Assembly (NCBI GenBank): GCA_947179155.2
Contig: OX359285.1
Location: forward strand, 13,267,510-13,331,509
Length of the DNA stretch: 64,000 nucleotides
Source of the DNA: Hedera helix
Taxonomy: Eukaryota > Streptophyta > Magnoliopsida > Apiales > Araliaceae
Direction: 5' to 3'
The notes below the pieces were generated by a model that did not search any database, was not told the DNA's origin, and saw only the letters and a list, made by a program, of their open reading frames with translations. This document shows, piece by piece, positions 47,490-59,548 of this stretch (position 1 is its first letter; the number at the start of each line of letters is the position of its first letter). Position numbers and translations under genes: made by a program.

Positions 47490-49554
47490 ACCTCCCCTCC
47501 TTATGAAATTTCGTCCCCGAAATTGACGTACCTGGCATTTCGAAGAGGTATGGATACCTAGACTTCATCTCAGATTCTAGCTCCCAGGTCATTTCCTCAA
47601 TATCTTGGTTCCTCCATAAAACCTTAACTTGAGGTATAACCTTTGAGCGTAAGATCTGCTCCTTCTTATCTAGGATCTTAACAGGTACTTCCTCATACGT
47701 TAAATCTTCTGCTATAACGTCTGGTTCTAACTCAATGACGTGGTTTGGGTCCTTCACATATTTACGTAACATAGATATGTGAAAAACGTTATGGATGCGA
47801 GACATACTTGGTGGTAAGGCTAGTCTGTAAGCTACAGTTCCCACCCGATCGAGGATTTCAAATGGGCCAATAAATCGAGGGTTAAGCTTTCCTCTTTTTC
47901 CGAATCTCGTTACCCCTTTCCATGGAGAAACACGTAAGAATACATGATCTCCGACGTTGAAACTTTCGTCTCTCCGATGAAGATCAGCGTAATTCTTTTG
48001 TCGTTCTTGTGCGGTCTGTATTCATTGTCGGATCATTTGGATCTTTTCTGTTGTCAAGCGTATCAACTCAGGTCCCAACAGTTTTGCTTCTCCTACCTCA
48101 TTCCAACATACTGGAGAGCGACACTTGCGTCCATATAAAGCCTCGAATGGAGCCATACCTATACTTGCTTGGTAACTGTTGTTGTAGGAAAATTCCACCA
48201 ATGGCAAGTACTTATCCCAACTTCCTTTGAAATCTAGTACGCAAAGTCTCAAAAGATCTTCGAGGGTCTGGATCATCCTTTCCGATTGTCCGTCCGTTTG
48301 AGGATGGTATGCAGAACTAAAACGTAGTTCAGTGCCCATAGCTTTTTGTAGACTGATCCAAAAGCGTGAAGTGAATCTAGGATCTCGATCAGAAACTATG
48401 GAAACTGGCATGCCATGCAGTCTCACGATTTCATTTATGTACATACCGGCAAGACGTTCAAGTGAAAAGTTTTCTCGTATAGGCAAGAAATGAGCGGATT
48501 TGGTCAATCTATCTACGATGACCCAAATTGCATCTAAGCCTTGAGAAACTTTGGGAAGACCCATCACGAAATCCATATTGATGTGTTCCCACTTCCATTC
48601 GGGAACCTCAAGTGGTTGTAATGGACCCTTAGGTACTTGATGCTCTGCCTTGACACGTTGACAAGTTAGGCACCTTGAGATAAACTCTGCAATTTCCCTT
48701 TTCATATTGTTCCACCAAAATGTATGTCGAAGATCTCGATACATCTTGGTACCTCCTGGGTGGATTGCAAATGGCGTGTTGTGTGCCTCCATCATGATTT
48801 TATGCTTCAAATCAGGATCGTTAGGAACACAGAGTCGAGAGTTAACTCGAAGTATTCCTGTCTCGTCGATTCTTGCTTCGGGGATGACACCTTCTTGTAC
48901 TTTCTTCATCATGTTCATCAGTTCCGGATCGGTAGCTTGAGCAGCTTTAATTTTATCCATTAAAGCCGGTTTTACTCGCACGTGAGCAATCTTCGAGTGG
49001 GTCCCTGATGTTTTTAGCTGTATCTCCATCTTTTGCAAGTCGTACAAAATACACTTTTGTGTTGTCAGCAGTGCACTTGTACTCGCATAAGATTTTCTGC
49101 TCAAAGGGTCAGCTACAACGTTCGCCTTTCCCGGGTGATACTGGATTGTGTGGTCGTAATCCTTCAACAGCTCAAGCCAACGTCGTTGTCGCATGTTAGG
49201 TTCCTTCTGGGTGAAGAAATACTTGAGACTTTTATGATCCGTATAGATATCCACTTTTTCTCCGTACAAGTAGTGTCTCCAGATCTTCAACGTGAAAACG
49301 ACTGTTGCCAATTCTAGATCATGAGTGGGATAATTTTTCTCATAATCTTTGAGTTGTCGAGAGGCATAAGCTATAACCTTTCCATGTTGCATAAGGACAC
49401 AACCTAGACCTTTTCCTGAAGCATCGCTATATATGACGAATTCTCCTGATCCTGATGGAATGGTCAGAACAGGAGCTGAAACAAGTCTCCTCTTGAGTTC
49501 TTGAAAACTCTTCTCGTATTCCTCGCTCGAATGATACCGATATCTAATAATCAA
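47485..49554 (-). pseudogene. pol: F2 partial Pol with a nonsense mutation
   Basis: Counterpart of the F1 Pol frame, same start junction and same LTR-derived TAA stop. A C-to-T change makes CGA a TGA stop at 48022-48024, after residue 510 (IQMIRQ), separating RNase H - integrase core from the GPF motif and chromodomain. The frame is otherwise open across the stop. RNase H has VVADPLS where F1 has VVADALS; the four acidic RNase H residues and the integrase D, D-35-E residues are still there. A truncated product could form, but without the chromodomain. Confidence 0.88.
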
Positions 49555-50208
49555 ACTTTCATCTCTTGGCGTTCTATGGGAGCCATTTGGTATTGAGCTT
49601 TGGAAAAGGGTTTAGTATCGGGTTCAAGATCGATACAGAATTCAATTTCTCGGTTTGGGGATAAGCCAGGAAGTTCTTCAGGAAAAACGTCAGGAAACTC
49701 ATTAACAATGGGAATATCATTCAAGTTTGACGTATTTTTGTTCAAATCAGTGACATGAGCTAAAAAGGCTTGACATCCGTTTTTCAATAAACGAATGGCT
49801 TTATGGCTAGAAATAACAGTTATAGATTTCAATGGTTTAGTTGCTTGAATTTGCATGACAGGTTGATTAGGAATATGAAAACTAATAATCTTATGAAAAC
49901 AATCAATTTTAGCATGATGGGTAGTCAACCAATCAATTCCTAAAATCACATCAAATTCGTGCATCTCCAAAGAAATAAGGTCAACAGGTAATGTGAGGTT
50001 GTTGATTTAAACTAGGCAAGATTTATAGATAGTAAATGTAATAGGTATTTCTCCCAATGAGATTTCAACTGATAAGACAAGATTTAAGTTTTCAATAGGC
50101 AAATTTAAACGTTGAGTACATATAGGTGAGATAAAAGAGTGGATAGAGTCAATATCTAACATGGCATAGACTTCTCGAGAATTGATGAATAGCTTACCGG
50201 TCATCACC
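49551..50208 (-). pseudogene. F2 protease remnant and RT deletion junction
   Basis: Same layout as in F1. Active-site motif is D-I-D (50148-50156), with Gly also lost. The in-frame TAA at 50007-50009 is shared with F1. Unlike F1 the linker is not frameshifted, so the frame runs through VFPEELPGL and FSKAQYQMAPIERQEMK before stopping at the deletion junction, where RT is missing. Confidence 0.85.
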
Positions 50209-50817
50209 TCATTCGATTTCTTGATCATCAAGGCTGTCATCATCAAATCGAGTCCCATATACTTCATCCGGATCTTCACGTATTTCAACCATGGGGATAC
50301 CACGAAATAGTTCTCTAACGAACTGTTTCTCAGATTCTTCAACTTCATCAGTAGTAGCGTACCAATGATTTCCATTAAAATAGTATTTTCGATAGACTAC
50401 AGTTTCCACGATAGTGACTAACTTAACCTGAATTCCTCTAAATTGTAACGCCCAAAAGTATAGATACATCATTTTTAAATAATCTTGAAAATCATAGCTC
50501 GAACACCATAAATCCCAAAGACTTATATGAAACGTCCATATATTTTGATCCTTTGTTATCGAGCATAACCAGGTGATGATATGTTTCCAACTGTCGAGCA
50601 AATTAAAGGCAACAATTTCCGCAAGTTCCGGATATCCTTTAAAGAACGAATTTGGAAGAACGACGGTAGAACTTTCACCTTCTTCTTCTTTAGATCGGAT
50701 ACAAATAATTTTTGCTTTAGGCAAATTATTCAACTCTGAGTTTGTAGAAGAATTGTTTGTGGCCTCTACATTCACTTCAGGTACTCCGTGGTTAACCTCC
50801 TGATTTCCAGATGACAT
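50209..50817 (-). CDS. F2 ORF1: unrecognised 202-aa protein in gag position
   Basis: Same length and frame as F1 ORF1, differing only at residues 2 (Ser for Ala) and 11 (Gly for Glu). Base differences fall at 50358, 50545, 50662, 50779, 50786 and 50814. It stays open although protease carries a stop and Pol carries a new nonsense mutation, so ORF1 is the only frame intact in both copies. Function unknown. Two recent copies are weak evidence for selection. Confidence 0.6.
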   Translation of the reverse strand: MSSGNQEVNHGVPEVNVEATNNSSTNSELNNLPKAKIICIRSKEEEGESSTVVLPNSFFKGYPELAEIVAFNLLDSWKHIITWLCSITKDQNIWTFHISLWDLWCSSYDFQDYLKMMYLYFWALQFRGIQVKLVTIVETVVYRKYYFNGNHWYATTDEVEESEKQFVRELFRGIPMVEIREDPDEVYGTRFDDDSLDDQEIE

Positions 50818-51002
50818 ACTTATCTGTGGTCACAAAATAGATGTTAGTTCAAATAAACTGACTCATCACTTCATGTCCCTATATTCAAATCAACTCATTA
50901 GATAATAAAATCTAATTTAGGTGGGACACACTAGTGACTAATTATATTCGCCTCTCCCCTCCTAGTTCTACCCCAGATCTCCATTAAAGACCATATCCCT
51001 AA

Positions 51003-51016
51003 GCTCTGATGCCAAC
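51003..51016 (-). other. Primer binding site of F2
   Basis: TGGCATCAGAGC on the - strand, two bases after the LTR end, identical to F1. Confidence 0.8.
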
Positions 51017-54000
51017 TGTGACGCCCCCAAATCTAGGCCCACACAGCCCAAACTTGAGTCGTCAAAAGACTACAACAAAATTATTACAATGAAATACAAC
51101 GTACAACAATACAGTGGATAATACAACACAACTAAGTCTTCATTATTATTGCCACACTATTTTATAACACGTGAAGACTATGATAGCTATCCCCGCACTC
51201 TCACTCCATTCCCCGGCTAGACCCCGTTACGTTCTCATCTCCTGTTGAAAAACAATGGAACGAAAAGAAAGGGTGAGCTCAAATAGCCCAGTAAGAAATA
51301 TCATGACTAAGATAATGACGAATAATTTATCATTAGCCTTCAACAGTTGAGTTCTTGATAGAATACAATAGACTACAAGGTTTATATCAAAAACTGTAGT
51401 TAAATTCTTAAACAATGTTCAGATCAATAATAGCAGCGGAATGAGCAATCTATTAGAAGAATAATGCAGACTATAATGTCCACTCGCTTCTCTTTTTAGT
51501 AAAAATATCATCAACTTTTATCATCTGAAATACCATTAGTCAAGATAATACAACTTCACAGTTCCTGGTCATAATCATGCAGATCAACAGTTCGTCTTTG
51601 CACTACGGGCCAAAGACATTCAATATAACACCAACGGTCATGATTATACCAGATTCAGCCTTTGGTCATAATCATACCAACCAACAGTTCATCTTTGCAC
51701 TACGGGCCAAAGAGAACATTCACCACGTGTCATAAAAGACACCGAACAGATGTATCGCCTTTAACCTAGTATATCGCCTTTAACCTATCATCTGTTCAAC
51801 AATTATATCACATCTGTGCCCCCGACCACAGATATTCACAACAGCTTGATTCTTGATGATTAATACAAATAACAGTGATACAAATGATGAACAGAAGAAC
51901 AGGATAAACAATAAGTATCGGAAGTTTACTTTGTGCAGATTCAAATAATGTCCAAATTGCCAACATGATGTGGAGTGAAATTTAAAAATGATATTCAAGA
52001 TCCACAGTTCAGAATAACGATTACAGTTCAATAGAAATGTTCAGAAAATAGGAAGGTTCAGTTGAACTAATGAAATTCAACTATTATGGAACATATAATA
52101 TTTTCAGGAATTATAGAAGCAATAGTTCCATAATAAGTTTCGATTTAGGTGTATGGAAGAAAATAATATCCCTTACCGTAGCAGGTTTGATTAACAAAAG
52201 GTGAAGGGAATTAATATCCCTTACCATAGTAAGTTTGAATAATGGAAGATGAAAAAGATGGTATCCCTTATGAGTATAAAGGAAAATGATATCACTTACG
52301 AATATGGAATAAAAGTGTCATGTGATAATTCGTGTAGACAAATTATTTCCACACGAGACAAATAACAAGGGTTATTCACCAACAGGCGATAATCCGCACC
52401 GTAAGGTTATTCCCATCAATTTGAATACGAATAGTTATTCACCAAACAGGCGTAATCCGCACCGTAAGGTTATTCCCACAATTTAATAGAATTTGAACAC
52501 GAAGAGTTATTCACCAAACAGGCGTAATCCGCACCGTAAGGTTATTCCCACAATTTAATAGAATTTGAACACGAAGAGTTATTCACCAAACAGGCGTAAT
52601 CCGCACCGTAAGGTTATTTTCACAATTTAATAGAATTTGAACACGAAGAGTTATTCACCAAACAGGCGATAATCCGCACCGTAAGGTTATTCTCAAAGAT
52701 TAATAAGGAATGAATACAAAAGGTTATTCACCAACAGGCGGTAAACCGCGCCGTAAGGTTATTCCCACAATTTAATACATGGAAATAAATGGCACAAGAA
52801 AGAAACGATATTATTTTCGAGAATCAAAGAATGATAATCCCTTCAAGTAAGAAAGAAAATAATATCCATTTATGATGATGAAAAGAGTGATACCCCTTAC
52901 CTTAACACGTGACTGGATATTGATTTAAATGAGATTGATCAACCTATATATTTTTAATATAATTAGTAATTACCACATATAAATTTCAAAGTATATGATA
53001 ACTCGTATATTATGAACTATCAAAATTATATATATTTAACATAATTTTTGTAGTATAATATAACAACTTTAAAATAGTTTTTAAAATAATATTCCAAAAT
53101 AAATCTTCCAAAGAAAGCTTTTAAAAATGAATCTTCTCAAAGAAGAGTATTCTAAAGGAAGATTTGTGAATACCGTGAAAAATAGGAATTTATGAAATTA
53201 CTACTCTTTAATAAAACACTTACTTGAAAAATTCCTGCACTCCTTTTGGCTTTCAAACTCTCAAAATAACCTTACTATTCTCAGAGAAAACTCATAAAAT
53301 TCTTATAGAAAAATTTTATGTTTTAGGTGTGATTTTTCTATTCAGCTGAGCAAGCTATTTATAGGAGAAAATAAGTTACTATGCGTGGTAGGTGAACAGA
53401 AAAAAATTCAGCAGAGGCTGCTGCGCAGCCTCCACCAACTCTTCAGCAAATTCTCACATTTCTCACATTTCATGTGGGCCCCACAATGGGTCCCACATGT
53501 TTCTTACTATTCACGTACTATTCACGTCACTATTCACGTCACTATTCACGTTACTATTTCAAATAGTAAAATTAATTATTTTATTTATTTATTTATTTAT
53601 TTATTTATTCTTCCTGTGAGTCCAACATATAAAATAATGTTACCACAATAATGTAAGAAACACGTTACATATTTTTATTAATTTAATAATATAAATTATA
53701 GTGTATTTGCTACTGTGACAATTATTAGATTCAATAATTTTAAACTACAGTGCACCAACAATTATTGGCTCGATGATATGAAATACAGTGTAATGACAAT
53801 TATTGAATCAATAATGCAAAATACTGTGTAGCAACAATAATTGAATTGATAATATAAAATATTATGCAGTGACAATTATTGATGAAATGATGCGTAACAA
53901 TTACGGTGTCAATTATCAGACCAATAATATGAGACACTGTGCAATACCGTGTGCTACTGTAGAGTACCGTGTGCTACAGAAAATACCATAAATTATCGTA

Positions 54001-54326
54001 TGCTACTATTCTTTTATCACCGGTATTTTAACAGTTAACACCGTTGACTATTTTTATTTAAAAAGGTTACTTCTGTCGTTTTCTATATCCGACAAATATT
54101 CCGTTGTGGGGTCCACAAATAATTTGTTATTTCGGCGCCGTCGTACGGCCCGAATATTCCCCGACAAAACGAATATTCCCCGACAAAAAGAATATTGTCC
54201 GACAAAATAAAATTTGCACATAACATCCTTAACTTTCAATTTTGTCAATTTAACCATTTACTGTTTCAGGAAAAATATATATGAAGAAAAATTAAATTTT
54301 GTATTTCATAAATTCGGGGTCTTACA
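51017..54326 (-). repeat. 5' LTR of F2
   Basis: 3310 bp, nearly identical to 44186-47489. TATA box at 53355-53363 (- strand). Tandem array at about 52370-52770. This is the promoter copy for F2 transcription. Confidence 0.9.
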
Positions 54327-55987
54327 GTAAGGTTATTCTCAAAGATTAATAAGGAATGAATACAAAAGGTTATTCACTAACAGGCGGTAAACCGCGCCGT
54401 AAGGTTATTCCCACAATTTAATACATGGAAATAAATGGCACAAGAAAGAAACGATATTATTTTCGAGAATCAAAGAATGATAATCCCTTCAAGTAAGAAA
54501 GAAAATAATATCCATTTATGATGATGAAAAGAATAATACCCCTTACCGTAATAAATTTAAGAGTGTGAAAAGAATGATATTCCTTACAAGTGAGAAAATA
54601 AAATGATATTCCTTACCTTAACACGTGACTGGATATTGATTTAAATGAGGTTGATCAACCTATATATTTATAATATAAATTAGTAATTACCACATATAAA
54701 TTTCAAAGTGTATGATAACTCGTATATTATGAACTATCAAAATTATATATATTTAACATAATTTTTGTAGTATAATATAATAACTTTAGAATAGTTTTTA
54801 AAATAATATTTCAAAATAAATCTTCCAAAGAAAGCTTTTAAAAATGAATCTTCTAATAGAAGAGTCTTCTAAAGGAAGATTTGTGAATACCGCGAAATAT
54901 AGGAATTTATGAAATTACTACTCTTTAATAAAAGACTTACTTGAAAAATTCCTGCACTCCTTTTGGTTTTCAAACTCTCAAAATAACCTTACTATTCTCA
55001 GAGAAAACTCATAAAATTCTTATATAAAAATTTTATGTTTTAGGTGTGATTTTTCTATTCAGCTGAACAATCTATTTATAGGAGGAAATAAGTTACTATG
55101 CGAGGGTAGGTGGCTGGCGTGCTGCACGCCAGCCTGAGAATTCAAAGCAACAGCCGCCCACGCCAAATTTCTGCATTTTGCAATTTCATTCCTCATGTGG
55201 CCCCCACAGAGGGCCCACATGTTTACTATTCCAAATAGTAAAATTAAATTATTTTTTTTTTATTTTTTTTTTTTATAAAATTTATTTATTTATTTATTCT
55301 TCCTTTGGGTCCAACATATAAAATAAAATAATGCTATAACAATAATTTAACAATAATAAACACGTTACAGATTATTATTAATTTAATAATATAAATTACA
55401 GTATATTTGCTACAGTGACAATTATTAGGTTCAATAATTTTAAAAACAGTGTAGCAACAATTATTGACTCAATGATATAAAATACAGTGTAATGATAATT
55501 ATCGAATCAATAATACAAAATACTGTGTAACAACAATAATTGAATTGATAATATAAAATATTATGCAGTGACAATTATTGATGAAATGATGCGCAACAGT
55601 TACGGTGTCAATTATCAGACCAATAATATGAGACACTGTGCAATACCGTGTGCTACAGAAAAATACTATAAATTACCGTATGCTACTATTCTTTTATCAC
55701 CGGTATTTTAACAGTTAACATCGTTGACTATTTTTATATAAAAAGGTTACTTCTGTCGTTTTCTATATCCGACAATTATTCCGTTGTGGGGTCCACCAAT
55801 AATTTGTTATTTCGGCGCCGTCGTACGGCCCGAATATTCCCCGACAAAACGAATATTGTCCGACAAAATAAAATTTGCACATAACATCCTTAACTTTCAA
55901 TTTTGTCAATTTAACCATTTACTGTTTCAAGAAAAATATATATGAAGAAAAATTAAATTTTGTATTTCATAAATTCGGGGTCTTACA
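54327..55987 (-). repeat. 5' LTR of F1, right part
   Basis: Resumes at the GTAAG duplicate and ends ...GGTCTTACA, matching 37490-39141 closely. Contains the TATA box at 55072-55080 (- strand), so F1 transcription would start to the right of F2 and have to cross the whole of F2. Confidence 0.9.
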
Positions 55988-56760
55988 TATCAAGTCTTCT
56001 TTAATTTGATTATATGCATTTTAATTCACAAATACACAACTCTAGTTAATGTAAATTAGAAACTCCTTTCTAATTCCATTCAACGATGGTTAGGGATTTT
56101 CGAGTTGTCACTTATTGAATTGCATAGGACATTCACTCCCTTTACTGAAAGTGGTAGATCCTTTGTTGATCATTCACATATCTCCATGAGTACCTTATTA
56201 TACCCAAGCATATCCTTTGATATACCAACAAGTCTTAAGGAATATGTCAAAGTATAACTTAGTACACACAAGATACTATGATGATCTCAAGTCCAATGAT
56301 CACTTGTACGACTATCACATAAAGAACTCCTATTGACAGACAAGTAAAACTCCATTAGGTGTTCTTGAGCGAGTCACGTTCAGTGAACTTATTTTCTAAT
56401 AAGCACCTATATAATTGGTTTAGTGTCTTTACACAAATGATTATGATATCAATCATCATCTTCGTAAGAGCAATCATAATATGTACCAATCTATCCGAAT
56501 TTACTAATTTCATTTTTAATGATTCAATAATTGAGAATAATTTTAGTTTTGAGCTATCTTGAATTTAGATCTCATTAGCATAATCTCCATCATGGTTCTA
56601 AAAGCATTGCTTGAAAACTATGGGTTTATCCATTTAATTAATTTAGCTAATTAATCATGAATAAAGAAATGTCTTGATACTTTTATTAATAAATGAATAA
56701 GATTATAAAATATATGTTTATCACATCAAATATAATTGGCTTGAGGGCATACTATTTTTA
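55988..56760 (-). repeat. Copia-1 3' LTR, right part
   Basis: Continues from 35979 after the TATCA duplicate and ends near 56760 at the LTR start (TAGTATGCCCTCAAGCC on the - strand). Homologous in reverse to 61553-62340. The exact start is off by a few bases because the terminus is mutated. Confidence 0.8.
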
Positions 56761-56770
56761 ATCTCCCACT
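56761..56770 (-). other. Polypurine tract of Copia-1
   Basis: AGTGGGAGAT on the - strand, the usual copia tract (AGTGGGAGATT), directly before the LTR. Confidence 0.75.
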
Positions 56771-59548
56771 GACACTAAAGCCAACTGTCCTTTGGTATCC
56801 CTATACCATTCTTCTCTAAGTGGCATAGAAATTGCTTAGTAAATGTTTTAGTTAATGGATTTGTAATGCTGTACTGAGAGCCTGCCATCTTTATGGTGTT
56901 GTCTCCTTTTCAATGATTCATCTAATCATATGAAAGTGCTGCAACACATGTTTGAATTTCAGATGAGACCTAGGTTCCTTGGCGAATTAAACTCCTTTAA
57001 TGCTAGGAACCATTATAAGTTCTGTAATGAACTTATTGAACCAAACCATCACCTTTGCGGCTTCACTTATAGTTATTTACTATATCTTTGTCACTAAATC
57101 AACAACTCGTTACTGTTTGGAACTTTTTCAACTCACCGCAACACCGTTCAAGGTAATCATATTACCTGAAATAGATATGTTGTTATCTTGGTTAGTCTGA
57201 ACAAACTTGAGTCTGTTAAGCCTTCTAGTTTTATATCAGACCCATGATTAGAAACTCTTTTTAATGTTTTTCTCCATAATTGAATTGCTATCTGCTTATC
57301 ATACATAAGCAATAGTAAGTCTAGTACATATTAATGAATCAATGTACGTCCCTTGGGTCTAGCCGAGCATCCTTTATGATCTATCTCTATAGACCTTTAT
57401 CCGGAATAGAATGTTAAGATGCTTCTCCTAAGTCCTTAAAGGAGAAGTTTTTAGATAACCACATCTTTATTGATTGTACCATCGATATGTCATTCTTTAT
57501 CGATAGTATATCAACATATAATACTATGAATGTCATAGTGCTCCAACTAACCTTTGTACACATTTGGTTTATCCTTATCTTTGATAAAATCAAACTCTTT
57601 TGATTGTCTCATCAAAACGGATGCTCCAACTTCGAGAAACTTGCTTCAAACCATAATTGGATCGTTGTAGCTTGCATACTTAATTTACTCCATCTCTATG
57701 GAGACAAATCATCTTAGTTGTATCATACATACATCATTTTGTATAGTAAGCTGCAACTGCAAGTAAAATTTGAATAAATATATGTATTTTCACTAGTAAA
57801 AAGTTTCATTATAGTCAACTCATTGACTTTGTTTGAAATCTTTTCACCACTAGTTAGGTCTTATAGGTCTCCACCTTGCCATCTGCTTTAGTCTTTCTCC
57901 AAAGACCTATTTCAAATTTTATGATCATCGGCCATTTCTCTTGAGTATCTGATACTCATGTCTCATCGTTTGTAACTGGATCATCATCAACTATGATACG
58001 TACCTCATCATCATCATTTATGATGAATCCATACCTTTCAGGTATCTTCGGTACTAGACCAGATTTACGACTTGGTTGTGGTATGATAGGTTTATCTACT
58101 TGTACAGATTTCTTCACTTGATCTGTAGTATTGTGTGGTTTTTGAACTTTTTTAAGATCTATTATACTCTCACTAACCCTTTAAGGAAAAAATTATTTTC
58201 CTATAAGACAACGCATTTCAACAAACACATTTTAATTAGTCAGATTATAGAAGTGATACCCTAAACTTTCTTTAGGATATCCCACAAATTTACACTTATT
58301 ATAGCTTGTTACAAGCTTATCACTGTCAAACCTTTTGACATAAGCTGGACAATCCAAATCTTAACATACTTAAGACTTGGTTTTCTCCCTATCCATAACT
58401 CATATGAAGTATGAGGGACGAAATTTAAAGGTGCCTTGTTTAGTAGATATGCGATCGTTTCTAGGGCATAACCTTGGAAGATCGGTAATACTTATTATGG
58501 ATCATCACCATGTCCATTCTGTGAGAATACCATTTCACTTGAGATAATTTAGAAACTTACTGCTTAAGTATTCTCTTCTTGATCTAATCGAAGAACTTTA
58601 GTACTTTTGGCATTTAGTTTTTATACTTCACTTTTGAATTCTTTGAACATTTCAAACGATTTGGATTTGGATTTCATCAAATACATATATCAAAATCTTG
58701 AATCGTCAATGAAAGTAATAAATAAATACCCTCCTCTTGCATTTGTTGCCATAAGTCTTACACACGATTGTGTATACCATCTCTAACAACTCTTCAACTC
58801 GCTCTCCATGTCCACTAAATGGAGATTTAGTCATATTGTCCATGATATAAGATTCACAAGTTGTATTTGATTCATAATCAAAAGGCTATAAAAACCTATC
58901 TTGATACAATCTTGTTTGGTCTTGTTTCATTAACGTGACCGAGTTAACAGTGTTGCATGAAGGTATGATTCATATCATCTATTTGCCTTTAATTTGTTCA
59001 AATTGGAATATTTTTCATATAAGTCAAGTATACAAAGTCCATCAAGTAATCAACATAGTAACAACTTACTAACTTAATAGACTTACCCGTAGGCCATACT
59101 AAACTGTAAGTTTCTATGGTTAATGCAACAGCCTTTGCTTCATTTTCCAGACACATGATTACTTATCATTTCTTTAGCTTTCTACTTCTGCTTAGTCTCT
59201 GCAACGACTTGCATATGTGAGAGCATTAGCCGGTATTTAATATCTAAGTATAACTTGACTTATGGAAAGTTTTATTTCATTATGAACAAATCTATATCTG
59301 TAGCTGAAGCTTCACTAAATTTTTTCTACTTAACTACTGTAACTCTCTTGCAGTTGTTCTTCCAGTGTCCCAGCTTATCGCAATGAAAGCAAACTCATTT
59401 CCCATCGGGATCACTTTTATTTATGTTCTATGTTTAGCCTTTCTTTTGCCTTTTACTCTTTTTGACTCCTCAGAAATACCTTTGGTCATCTTCATCCACT
59501 TAGAAGATTCATCTACGAGTAAGACCTGGTTTTTCTAGAAAGGAAAGT
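56771..59548 (-). pseudogene. Decayed copia gag-pol of Copia-1
   Basis: Reading right to left on the - strand, pieces of Ty1/copia polyprotein appear in the correct order, broken by stops and frameshifts. Gag CCHC knuckle CFHCDKLGHWKNNC at 59350-59391. GAG-pre-integrase phrase with MTKSPFSGHGERVEELLE near 58780-58860. Integrase C-terminal region (YALETIAYLLNKAP, SYELWIGRKPSLKYV, CPAYVKRFDSDKL) at about 58270-58480. Reverse transcriptase pieces (KTKADGKVETYK; NYGLKQVSRSWSIRFDETI) at about 57590-57900. The left 700 bp up to the PPT should be RNase H but is too decayed to recognise. The order gag-integrase-RT-RNase H is the copia order. Cut at 59548 by LTR-G, so the gag start and the 5' LTR are missing. 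Not functional. Confidence 0.85.

Larger units (their letters stand above)
44186..54326 (-). mobile_element. F2: second RT-less chromovirus copy nested in F1's LTR
   Basis: 10141 bp with a perfect TSD GTAAG (44181-44185 and 54327-54331). LTRs 44186-47489 (3304 bp) and 51017-54326 (3310 bp) differ at roughly ten substitutions and a few small indels by eye. The interior is 3527 bp, exactly the F1 length and with the same gene order, so F2 is a recent copy of the same defective family. Its LTRs carry more tandem units than those of F1. Confidence 0.92.
35980..55987 (-). mobile_element. F1: RT-less chromovirus (gypsy), host of nested F2
   Basis: Flanked by a perfect TSD TATCA (35975-35979 and 55988-55992). 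On the - strand: 5' LTR (55987-54327 plus 44185-42669, split by F2), PBS, 202-aa ORF1 in the gag position, defective protease, RNase H - integrase - chromodomain frame, PPT, 3' LTR 39141-35980. The interior is 3527 bp, too short for a complete chromovirus, because gag and the catalytic part of reverse transcriptase are missing. LTR halves differ at only a few bases, so insertion is recent. The C-terminal chromodomain places it among chromoviruses, probably Tekay/Del (inference). Confidence 0.9.
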
